Positions 27,154-34,454 of a DNA stretch of 64,000 nucleotides are shown piece by piece. A program made the translations under genes and the position numbers. Below the pieces are notes generated by a model. It was not told where the DNA came from, made no database searches, and worked only from the letters and a program-made list of their open reading frames with translations. This DNA comes from Streptomyces sp. NBC_01231 (GTDB lineage: Bacteria > Actinomycetota > Actinomycetes > Streptomycetales > Streptomycetaceae), in NCBI GenBank assembly GCA_035999765.1, contig CP108521.1, positions 1,488,001-1,552,000 on the forward strand. Direction: 5' to 3'. How positions within the stretch are numbered: the first letter of the stretch is position 1; the number at the start of each line of letters is the position of its first letter.

Positions 27154-27484
27154 GTGATCCTCCGCGGAAGACGCCCCGGGAACCGTCCCCGGTGGATCGG
27201 CGAGAAAGCGCCTCCCAGAAAGACCCTCAGATGCCGTGGGCGCGGGCGCATTTCGGGAATGGTCCGTCCTGGTGAGGGGACACGCCGAACGAAAAGCACA
27301 CAATCGGATATTGTCGCAGGTCACGGGCCGTCAGAAAATTCCTGTCCACGGCAACTCGGATGGCGCACCGAGGGAATCGGGGCCACCCGTTCGCTTCCGT
27401 CCCGTCGCCGCTTTTTCGCACAAGGCATAGCGTTTCCGTATGCGCGAATGACGTGGCGACGGCCGCGTCGAGAGGGGAAGTCGA
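27154..27484. other. Divergent promoter region, surface protein/sortase
   Basis: This 331-base gap separates the minus-strand surface protein and the plus-strand sortase. An inverted repeat ACAAT-cggat-ATTGT occupies 27300-27314 near the middle. I could not assign -35/-10 boxes with confidence and see no coding frame. Confidence 0.45.
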
Positions 27485-28159
27485 ATGTATGCGTCCGAAT
27501 TGGCCGACCTGGCCGACGAGGAGGAGCCGCCGCGGCGGAAGCGCGCTCCCTGGGGCGTGATAGCGCTTGTTCTGCTGACCGGCCTCGCGCTCATTCGGAA
27601 CGGTTCGGGAGAGTTCGACGTCGGGCCGCCGCAACCCGCGTCGGCGGCCGCCGCCCGGAGCAGCCACGCGCCCGGCACCCTCCCGGGCACCCCCAGCCCG
27701 CTGCCGTACTCCGCACCGAACCGGGTCAGCATTCCGACGATCCGGGTCGCCGCGCCGGTCATGGCCGTCGGCCTGGCCGCGGACGGCTGGGTCGCCGCGC
27801 CGCCGCCGGAGGACCCGAACCTGGCCGGCTGGTTCACCGGGGCGGTCACTCCGGGCGAGAAGGGCACCGCGGTCATCGTGGGTCACGTCGACAACAGACA
27901 GGGCCCCGCGGTGTTCTACGGACTCGGGGCCCTGAAACAGGGAAGTCGTGTCGAGGTCGGCCGCGAGGACGGAAAGACGGCCGTTTTCGAGGTGTACGGC
28001 GTCGAGGTCTTCGAGAAGAACAACTTCCCCGGCGACCGCGTCTACGCCTCCAAGGGCGCCCCCGAACTGCGGGTCATCACCTGCGGGGGCGGTTTCTCCA
28101 AGCAGAACGGTTACGACGGCAACGTCGTCGCCTTCGCCCGCCTGGTCGAGGTGCGCTGA
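27485..28159 (+). CDS. Class F sortase
   Basis: This 224-residue protein follows GAGGGGAAG. It has a cytoplasmic Arg/Lys-rich start, a single transmembrane helix (GVIALVLLTGLALI, about residues 24-38), a Pro/Ala linker and a sortase barrel with PNRVSIPTIRVAAPV. The catalytic histidine is in TAVIVGHVDN near residue 134, the cysteine in RVITCGG near 198 and a late arginine lies in FARLVEVR. It is the class F form common in actinobacteria. It should cleave surface proteins and link them to peptidoglycan, but its substrates are not obvious here. Two anchored proteins, a proline-rich protein and a deacetylase surround it. Confidence 0.9.
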   Translation: MYASELADLADEEEPPRRKRAPWGVIALVLLTGLALIRNGSGEFDVGPPQPASAAAARSSHAPGTLPGTPSPLPYSAPNRVSIPTIRVAAPVMAVGLAADGWVAAPPPEDPNLAGWFTGAVTPGEKGTAVIVGHVDNRQGPAVFYGLGALKQGSRVEVGREDGKTAVFEVYGVEVFEKNNFPGDRVYASKGAPELRVITCGGGFSKQNGYDGNVVAFARLVEVR

Positions 28160-28205
28160 GCGTGAGCGTTCCCCGACCGGGCGGGCGGCACGGCCGCGGC
28201 CGCGG

Positions 28206-29072
28206 TTATGCGCGCCGCCGTCGCGGGACGGTGATGTGGTAGCCGGAATCCAGCAGTTGCGGCAGATAGGCGCGCAGCGCCCGGACACTCTGGGTGCGGT
28301 CTCCCCCGGCGTCGTGCGAGAGCACCACGACGCCAGGGGCGGCGTTGTGCTCCACCCGCCCGATGATGGTGCGGGTGCCGGGGGTGGTCCAGTCGAGGGT
28401 GTCGACCGTCCAGCCCAGCGGCTCCATGCCGAGTTCGGCGCCGATCTGGAAGGCGGCACGGTTCCAGGCCCCGTAGGGCGCGCGGAACCACAGCGGGCGT
28501 TCGCCGCACGCCTCCTCGATGACGTCGCTGGTGCGTTCCATCTCGGAGCGGATCCGTCTGCGGCTGAGACCGGTCAGCAGCGGGTGCGACCAGGTGTGGT
28601 TGCCGACGACGTGTCCCTCGTCGGCGATCAAGGCCACCAGGTCCTGGTGGCGTTCAGCCATCGAGCCGCACACGAAGAACATCGCGCGGACGTCGTACTC
28701 CGCGAGGGTGTACAGGATCTCGGGGGTGTAGCGGGGGTCGGGTCCGTCGTCGAAGGTCAGCACCATGGTCCGGCCGTGTCCGGACAGGCGCAGGAACGGT
28801 TCGTGCCGGACCAGGGAGTGGAGGGGCCCGGTCCGGGGCGAGCCGTACCCGGTCAGGGGCTGGAGACGGTAGGCGGAGGGATTGGGCGCGCGGTGCGCGC
28901 GGGGGCCGGCGGCGGGGAGGGCGGGCGGGACCTGCTCGCCGCCCGAGCCCAGCGCCAGCAGGCCGGCCGTGCCGGCCGCCGCGCAGGCCGCGGTGCCGGC
29001 GAGCAGCGCCCGGCGCCGCGTGAACGACGCCGCGGTCGACGACAGCCGTGTGAGCAACTGATCCTTCGTCAT
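28206..29072 (-). CDS. Polysaccharide deacetylase family protein
   Basis: This 288-residue protein has an export signal with FTRRRALLAGTAACAAAGTAGLLAL (possible Tat signal) and then a NodB homology domain. The catalytic motifs are TFDDGPDP near residue 107, NHTWSHP (metal histidines) near 157, RAPYGAWN and LDWTTPGT, ending with GVVVLSHDAGG. It removes acetyl groups from N-acetylated glycans, most likely peptidoglycan, chitin-like oligomers or surface polysaccharides, outside the membrane. It sits convergent to the sortase with a 46-base gap, and fits the cell-envelope theme of the region. Confidence 0.92.
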   Translation of the reverse strand: MTKDQLLTRLSSTAASFTRRRALLAGTAACAAAGTAGLLALGSGGEQVPPALPAAGPRAHRAPNPSAYRLQPLTGYGSPRTGPLHSLVRHEPFLRLSGHGRTMVLTFDDGPDPRYTPEILYTLAEYDVRAMFFVCGSMAERHQDLVALIADEGHVVGNHTWSHPLLTGLSRRRIRSEMERTSDVIEEACGERPLWFRAPYGAWNRAAFQIGAELGMEPLGWTVDTLDWTTPGTRTIIGRVEHNAAPGVVVLSHDAGGDRTQSVRALRAYLPQLLDSGYHITVPRRRRA

Positions 29073-29201
29073 GACTCATGAGTCGCCCGCGGCGCCCCCG
29101 ACGCACCACAGCGGCACCGGAGCGGACGCACGAAGACACCCGCTCGGCGCAGCACTCCGGGTCGGCGGCGCACCAGGGGAACAGGAGAGTCTCACCGATC
29201 G

Positions 29202-29580
29202 TCAGGCCGGGATCCGGCCAGCGACGGTGACCTGCTCGCCGTCCTTGACGTCGGCGAGGGCATGGGTGCGCTCGGGGAAGCCGACGGGGTAGGGGTCGGT
29301 GCCGGCCGTTCGCAGCCGGTCGAGGGTGCGGTGCCGGACGCGGACCTGTTCGGGCAGTTCGCGTCCGGTTCTCCGGCCCCGGCCTCCTCCCCTCCGTCGA
29401 GGCCGAGCGCCGAGCGCCGAGAGCGACGGCAGACCGGCCGTGGTGGCCGGCCGGTGCCCGCTCTTCGAGTGCCCCTTTCTCCAGAGTTTGCGCAACGACG
29501 GTACGGAGACGAAGCCTTCGGCGAGGCCGATGCGGGCGAGGGCGCCGGTCTCGCCGTAACAGATGAAGCGGGGCCCGCCC
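29202..29580 (-). pseudogene. lysX: Relic of LysX-type lysyl-tRNA synthetase/lysyltransferase fusion
   Basis: A minus-strand frame of about 125 codons with no plausible start reads PRFICYGETGALARIGLAEG then FVSVPSLRKLWRKG, then after a Arg-rich linker ELPEQVRVRHRTLDRLRTAG and TDPYPVGFPERTHALADV, ending VTVAGRIPA and a stop. The first part resembles the end of the lysylphosphatidylglycerol synthetase (DUF2156) domain. The second resembles the N-terminus of lysyl-tRNA synthetase up to the start of its anticodon-binding OB fold. Both flanks of a LysX protein are missing. It appears to be a deletion relic rather than a functional gene. It is divergent from the universal stress protein. Confidence 0.62.
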
Positions 29581-29637
29581 GCCGCACCGGTCCCGGAGGG
29601 GGTGGGCCCTGCGCTTTCCGATAGCCTCGCTGCCGTG

Positions 29638-30096
29638 ATGGAACAGCACTCGCACCAGTTCGAGCGGGGCACCGACGGGCCCAAGGTCATCGTGGTCGGC
29701 GTCGACGGATCCGACTCCTCGTTCCGGGCGGCGGCGTACGCCGGTGGTCTGGCCCGGCGCCAGCACGCCCTGCTCGCCGTCGTGTACGTGCAGCCGGTGC
29801 TCGCGTCGGGCGCGGCACTGGGCGCCCCGGTGGCCGCGACCACGGACGAGATCGCGGAGGACCTCGTGACGCAGATCCGGGAGGCGGCCGAGCGGACCCG
29901 GGGGATATTCGACGTCCGCTGGGAGTTCCACACCTTCCGCGGCGACCCCTACAACGGCCTGGTGAAGGCGGCGGACGAGTTGACGGCGGACGCGGTGGTG
30001 GTGGGCGCCTCCGAGCAGGCCGGCCACCGGATCGTCGGCTCGGTCGCGGTGCGACTGGTGAAGGCGGGGCGGTGGCCGGTGACGGTGGTGCCGTAG
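29638..30096 (+). CDS. Universal stress protein, UspA family
   Basis: This 152-residue single-domain UspA protein has KVIVVGVDGSDSSFRAAAYAGGLARRQ at residues 15-41, ELTADAVVVGASEQAGHRIVGSVAVRLVKAGRWPVTVVP at the end. The G-x2-G-x9-G-S/T nucleotide signature is only partly kept (VGASEQAGHRIVGSVA), so ATP binding is likely but not certain. The start may be ATG 29638 or the adjacent GTG 29635; neither has a clear ribosome site, so translation is probably leaderless. It sits beside the lysX relic. Confidence 0.9.
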   Translation: MEQHSHQFERGTDGPKVIVVGVDGSDSSFRAAAYAGGLARRQHALLAVVYVQPVLASGAALGAPVAATTDEIAEDLVTQIREAAERTRGIFDVRWEFHTFRGDPYNGLVKAADELTADAVVVGASEQAGHRIVGSVAVRLVKAGRWPVTVVP

Positions 30097-30112
30097 TGGG
30101 CCAGGGCTGGGG

Positions 30113-31261
30113 CTACCGTCCCATCGCGAGCCCGTCCTGCGCGGCGCCCCGGCTCAGGACCACGGTCCGGATGCGGTCGCGCACGGCGCGCACGTCGGCG
30201 CCGGTGGCGAGCGCCTCGTTGAGGTTCACCACCCGCCCCGCGTCGACATCGAACAACTGCGGGACGAACTCCGCCTTCGTGACCTGCCAGCGCTGCCCCT
30301 TCCGCTCGGGCGGCGCGAAGGTGAAGCGGCCGAGGGTGGACTGGTTGCCGCGCGGGTCCTGGGCGCCCTCGTGGTTGTACATCGCTCCGGCGATCTGGTC
30401 GCCCATCCCGTAGACGACCCAGGTGCCGTTGATTTTCTCGTACGCCTGCGGCACGTGCGCGTGGGTGCCGAGGATCAGGTCGATGTCGGGACGGTTCTTG
30501 GTGCGGGCGGCGGTGAGCTCACGGGCCAGGGACAGTTGCCGTTCGTCGGGCGTGTCCTGCCATTCGGTGCCCCAGTGCAGGGACACGACGACCACGTCGG
30601 CGCCGGCCTTCCGGGCCGCCCGGGCGTCGGCCACGATCCGTTTCTCGTCGATCAGGTTGACGGCCCAGGGCTGTCCCTGCGGGAGCGGGAAGCCGTTCGT
30701 GTCGTAGGTGTAGGAGAGATGGGCGACCTGCGCCCGGTCGGCGCGCAGCACGGTGACCGTACGGGCCTCGACCTCGGCGCGGGCCGTGCCGGCGTGCCGG
30801 ACACCGGCGCGGTCGAGGGCGTCCAGGGTGCGGCGGATGCCGTCGGCACCGTCGTCGAGGCTGTGGTTGGAGGCGGTGGAGCAGCCGTCGTAGCCGGTGG
30901 TGGCGAGGGCCTTCGCCACTTGGGGCGGGGACTTGAAGGTCGGGTAGCCGGTGTAGTCGCCGTTCGCGCCGTAGACGGTCTCCATGTGACACAGCGCCAG
31001 ATCGGCGCGGGAGACCACCCGTTCGATCCCGGCGAGCATCGGGCGGAAGTCGTAGCCGGTGCCGCCCGCGTCGGAGCGTGCCCGGTCGATGATGGAGCTG
31101 TGCGGGAGGACGTCGCCGGAGGCGACGAGTGTGAAGCCGCGGCCGGCGGCGGACGGCGCCGGATGTCCGGCGGACGGGGCGTGGCCCTCGGCCTGGCAGG
31201 CGGCGCCCGCCGTGAGCAGGGCCGTCAGGGCCAGGGCAACCTGTTGTCTGCGTGCAATCAT
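30113..31261 (-). CDS. CapA-family metallophosphatase-like lipoprotein
   Basis: This 382-residue protein has a lipobox (LLTAGAAC) giving lipidated Cys22. The CapA/PgsA domain (PF09587) begins FTLVASGDVLPHSSIIDRA and continues LALCHMETVYG, ASNHSLDDGADGIRRTLDAL and VVVVSLHWGTEWQ, then LILGTHAHVPQAYE. These are the metal-binding positions of the metallophosphatase fold. Family members act in poly-gamma-glutamate capsule export, but many Streptomyces homologues have no capsule operon. It sits on the outer face of the membrane. A perfect TACCTA-CGAA-TAGGTA repeat lies upstream. Confidence 0.9.
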   Translation of the reverse strand: MIARRQQVALALTALLTAGAACQAEGHAPSAGHPAPSAAGRGFTLVASGDVLPHSSIIDRARSDAGGTGYDFRPMLAGIERVVSRADLALCHMETVYGANGDYTGYPTFKSPPQVAKALATTGYDGCSTASNHSLDDGADGIRRTLDALDRAGVRHAGTARAEVEARTVTVLRADRAQVAHLSYTYDTNGFPLPQGQPWAVNLIDEKRIVADARAARKAGADVVVVSLHWGTEWQDTPDERQLSLARELTAARTKNRPDIDLILGTHAHVPQAYEKINGTWVVYGMGDQIAGAMYNHEGAQDPRGNQSTLGRFTFAPPERKGQRWQVTKAEFVPQLFDVDAGRVVNLNEALATGADVRAVRDRIRTVVLSRGAAQDGLAMGR

Positions 31262-31275
31262 CGGCTCACCCCATT

Positions 31276-31302
31276 GTGATCATATTTACCTACGAATAGG
31301 TA
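31276..31302 (-). promoter_or_regulatory. CapA promoter and TACCTA inverted repeat
   Basis: On the minus strand TATGAT at 31276-31281 is a near-consensus -10 box. A perfect inverted repeat TACCTA-CGAA-TAGGTA at 31287-31302 lies immediately upstream, where a repressor would block polymerase. The regulator is not known. Confidence 0.52.
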
Positions 31303-31539
31303 CGAAGGTGGAGGCGCCCGCAAACAGCCCGCCCGCCCTCTTAGCCCGTCCGGAGCGCGCGAACGGCGGGGAGGGGCCCACCCGGGCGATACGGAGGATC
31401 GCGGCGACGTGCGGAGAGGACCGCGCGGTCCATGCGGAGGGAACCGTTCATCGAACCGTTCGTCGACGCGATCGACCGTCCGCCGCAGACCTGTGCGCCC
31501 GCCCTGTCCAGAAACGGCCCCCTGCTGTGCCATACGGCC

Positions 31540-32085
31540 ATGACGGCCGGAACCACACTCATGAACGGGACGACCGCCGAGCACGAGCTCGCCGCACTGC
31601 AGCGGGAGCACGGCCGGCCCCTCTTCGCGCTGTTGCTCCGGCTCTGTGACGGCGACCGACAGCGCGCCGAGGACCTCGTCCAGGAAACCCTCGTACGCGC
31701 CTGGCAGCATCCCGAGGCGCTGCGCGCCGACGATTTCGAGTCCGTACGGCCCTGGCTGCTCACGGTGGGCAGGCGGCTCGCGATCGACGCACGGCGGGCC
31801 CGGCAGGCGCGGCCGCCCGAGGTCGGCGACGCCGTCCTGGAGAACGCGCGGGTGTGTGCCGACCACGCCGAGCGGGCGGCAGCAACTCTCGATGTCCGCG
31901 AGGCTGTGAAGACACTCACTCCGGAGCATCGTGAAGTCCTGGTGCTGGTGTATTTCCAGGGGGCGAGTGTGGCGGAAACAGCCGAAGTCCTCGGAATTCC
32001 ACCCGGTACGGTGAAGTCCCGCGCGTACTACGCGCTGCGCGCCCTGCGCCGGGTGCTTCCGGGATACGCGGCCGACCTGCGGTGA
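31540..32085 (+). CDS. ECF sigma factor (sigK/sigL-like)
   Basis: About 181 residues from ATG 31540; starts at 31432 and 31561 are also open and no ribosome site is clear. Region 2 is HGRPLFALLLRLCDGDRQRAEDLVQETLVRAWQHPEAL with PWLLTVGRRLAIDARR. Region 4 is TLTPEHREVLVLVYFQGASVAETAEVLGIPPGTVKSRAYYALRALRRVL. This matches group IV (ECF) sigma factors with a partner anti-sigma. A zinc-type anti-sigma gene lies 800 bases downstream on the same strand, with one unknown gene between them. Envelope or oxidative signals are plausible. Confidence 0.88.
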   Translation: MTAGTTLMNGTTAEHELAALQREHGRPLFALLLRLCDGDRQRAEDLVQETLVRAWQHPEALRADDFESVRPWLLTVGRRLAIDARRARQARPPEVGDAVLENARVCADHAERAAATLDVREAVKTLTPEHREVLVLVYFQGASVAETAEVLGIPPGTVKSRAYYALRALRRVLPGYAADLR

Positions 32086-32221
32086 AACCAATGGCTGAGT
32101 CAAACCTCCGTAAAGCGCCTTGCCGCTGACCCCGGTTGAGTAATCGGGTGTCCCTATCCGTGTTCCGGACTGAGGACCCGGCAACGGGCGACGCGCACGC
32201 ACCGGAGGAAGGCAGGAAGGA

Positions 32222-32737
32222 ATGCTGCACAGAGGTCAAGAGAGCACGGACGGCGCCGGCGAGGGCGAACTCACCGTCCCCATGGCCTGGTTGTACGCCG
32301 AGTACATCGCCGACGAGCTGCTGCGCTCCGGCGATCTGATGCCACCGACGTCCTTCGAGTTCCGTGCCGGACGGGACGCGCTGGCGCTGACCATCTACCT
32401 GTCCGACACCGACCGCGAGCTGTCCGGCATCCAGGTCGTCTCCCAGCTGGAGAACTGGCTGTCACTGACGGCGTACGACCAGCCGTGGCAGGACTGGGTG
32501 AGCGAGCGGATGGCCGCGGTCACCGCCGAGGTGGTCGCCGTGGGCGGTCCGGCGCCGGACCTGGAACTGGCGCGGGCGGCCTGGCGCTGGCTGGAGGAGA
32601 CCGAGCTGCTCGCACCCGATCTGAACGCGGTGCCGGGCGGCGGCGCGGTGGCCGGAGAGGACGAAGGGCCTAAGGTATGGACGCCCGCGTGGCAGCTCGG
32701 GTTGCCTCTGGGACACCTCGCGATCCATCTTTTTTAA
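32222..32737 (+). CDS. Conserved hypothetical protein between sigma and anti-sigma
   Basis: This 171-residue acidic protein follows GGAGGAAGGCAGGAAGG. It has no membrane helix or signal. It shows MAWLYAEYIADELLRSGDLMPP and LTIYLSDTDRELSGIQVVSQLENWLSL, but no family I recognise. It may start at ATG 32283 instead. It ends just before a T-run and the anti-sigma gene, so it may be a member of the sigma regulon or a third regulatory protein. Confidence 0.6.
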   Translation: MLHRGQESTDGAGEGELTVPMAWLYAEYIADELLRSGDLMPPTSFEFRAGRDALALTIYLSDTDRELSGIQVVSQLENWLSLTAYDQPWQDWVSERMAAVTAEVVAVGGPAPDLELARAAWRWLEETELLAPDLNAVPGGGAVAGEDEGPKVWTPAWQLGLPLGHLAIHLF

Positions 32738-32887
32738 TTCGTTTCGACTTGGACCAATCCTCGGGCCCGGCCGCTCCGAACCCCTTGGTTACGATTCGGT
32801 AAGCGCCTTGAGTGATTCGGCTGGCTGGTGCGTACGGATGGGAGCACGGAGTAACCCCACCCGCACCCAACGGCACGAGGATTCGGC

Positions 32888-33544
32888 ATGAGGTCCCTGG
32901 AGAGGCATCGCGACGTCGGCGCGTACGCGCTCGGCGTGCTGGACGAGGCGGACGCCTTCCGCTTCGAGGACCACCTCATGGAGTGCCCCCGCTGTGCGGC
33001 ACACGTGACGGAGTTCGGGCCCATCACCCGCCAGATGATGCTCTACCGGCGGGCGACCCCACGTGTCGTCCATCCCATGGCCCAGCCGGGCCCCCGGATG
33101 CTGGACCGGCTGCTCGGCGAGGTCGCGGCCCGGCACCGGGCACGGCGTCGGCGCGTGCTGTACGCGGTGGCCGCGTCGGTGGTGTTCGCGGTGGCAGGGT
33201 CCGGGATCGCGATGATGGCGAGCGGCGCCGCCCGGGACAGCGGCGTGCGGGTGACCGCGACCGACGAGCGGTCGGGCGTCTGGGCGCAGGTCACCACCGA
33301 GGACGAGGCCTGGGGCAGCGACGTGGAGCTGAAGATCAAGGACGGTGCGGGGCCCCGCTCCTGCCGCCTGATCGCCATCGGCGTGGACGGCTCGGAACAG
33401 ACCGTGACCACCTGGAGCGTCCCTCGCCACGACGCCAGGCCGAACACCATGCACGGCGGCTCGTCCATGCACAGCGACCAGATCGACCACTACGAGGTGC
33501 GCACCAGCGCCGGGGAGCACCTGGTGACGCTCAAGTCCCCCTGA
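32888..33544 (+). CDS. Zinc-type anti-sigma factor (ZAS, zf-HC2)
   Basis: This 218-residue protein has the N-terminal anti-sigma helix bundle HRDVGAYALGVLDEADAFRFEDHLMECPRCAAHV, with the ZAS H-x3-C-x2-C motif near residues 29-36. A single transmembrane helix follows the Arg cluster: VLYAVAASVVFAVAGSGIAMM (residues 96-116). The C-terminal 100 residues are extracytoplasmic with TTEDEAWGSDVELKI and HGGSSMHSDQIDHYEV. It would hold the upstream ECF sigma at the membrane and release it on an envelope signal, with the outer domain as sensor. Confidence 0.9.
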   Translation: MRSLERHRDVGAYALGVLDEADAFRFEDHLMECPRCAAHVTEFGPITRQMMLYRRATPRVVHPMAQPGPRMLDRLLGEVAARHRARRRRVLYAVAASVVFAVAGSGIAMMASGAARDSGVRVTATDERSGVWAQVTTEDEAWGSDVELKIKDGAGPRSCRLIAIGVDGSEQTVTTWSVPRHDARPNTMHGGSSMHSDQIDHYEVRTSAGEHLVTLKSP

Positions 33545-33554
33545 CCTCTCCTCC

Positions 33555-34418
33555 CTACTTCAGCAGTCTGGACAGCCGGCGGTCGGCAAGCGGTTTGCCG
33601 CCGGTCTGACAGGTGGGGCAGTACTGGAGCGAGGAGTCGCTGAAGGAGACCTCGCGGATGGTCTCGCCACACACCGGGCAGGGCTCACCGGTGCGGCCGT
33701 GGACGCGCAGGCCGCTCTTCTTCTCGGACTTCAGGCGGCCGGCCGCCACCCCGCGGGAACGCTCGATCGCCTCGGTGAGTGTGGTTCGCAGGGTCTCGTA
33801 CAGCCTCGTGGTCTCCTCCGGGGTGAGCGAGGAGGTCGGTTTGAAGGGGGACATCTTCGCCGCGTGCAGGATCTCGTCGCTGTACGCGTTGCCGACGCCG
33901 GCGATCAGACTCTGGTCGCGCAGCGCGCCCTTGAGCTGACGCCGCTCGCCCTTCAGCAGCGCGGCGAGGCGGGCCTCGTCGAAGTCGTCGGCGAGCGGGT
34001 CCGGGCCGAGGCGGGCCACCCCGGGTACCTCCTGCGGGTCCTGGACGACGTACACCGCGAGGCGCTTCTGGGTGCCCGCCTCGGTCAGGTCGAAGCCGGC
34101 ACCGGTCTCCAGGGCGACACGCAGGGCCAGGGGGCCTTTGCCGGGGCGGGGCGGGCCGTCCGGGAGCTTGTCCTTCCAGTGCAGCCAGCCCGCGCGGGCC
34201 AGGTGGGTGACGAGGTGCGGGCCGCCGTCGGTGACGAGGTCGAGGAACTTGCCGTACCGGTGCACGGCGGTGACCTCGTGGCCCTCGACCGCGGTGAGCG
34301 GAGGGTCGTAGGTCTTCAGGACGCTGATCGCGACGGGCAGCGCCCGGACGATCTCGTGGCCGACCACGTGCTCGGTCAGGAAGTCCTTGAGCGCTTCGAC
34401 CTCGGGAAGTTCCGGCAT
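33555..34418 (-). CDS. Fpg/Nei-family DNA glycosylase
   Basis: This 287-residue protein starts MPELPEVEALKDFL, giving the catalytic Pro1 and Glu2 of Fpg/MutM/Nei enzymes. The helix-two-turn-helix is near QSLIAGVGNAYSDEILHAAKMSPF and the C-terminal zinc finger is CPVCGETIREVSFSDSSLQYCPTC. It removes oxidised bases such as 8-oxoguanine or oxidised pyrimidines and nicks the abasic site. It is a chromosomal repair enzyme. It is convergent with the anti-sigma gene with only 10 bases between stops. Confidence 0.93.
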   Translation of the reverse strand: MPELPEVEALKDFLTEHVVGHEIVRALPVAISVLKTYDPPLTAVEGHEVTAVHRYGKFLDLVTDGGPHLVTHLARAGWLHWKDKLPDGPPRPGKGPLALRVALETGAGFDLTEAGTQKRLAVYVVQDPQEVPGVARLGPDPLADDFDEARLAALLKGERRQLKGALRDQSLIAGVGNAYSDEILHAAKMSPFKPTSSLTPEETTRLYETLRTTLTEAIERSRGVAAGRLKSEKKSGLRVHGRTGEPCPVCGETIREVSFSDSSLQYCPTCQTGGKPLADRRLSRLLK

Positions 34419-34454
34419 ACGTCCAGAGTGCCACCCGACACCGGAGTGCTCAGC

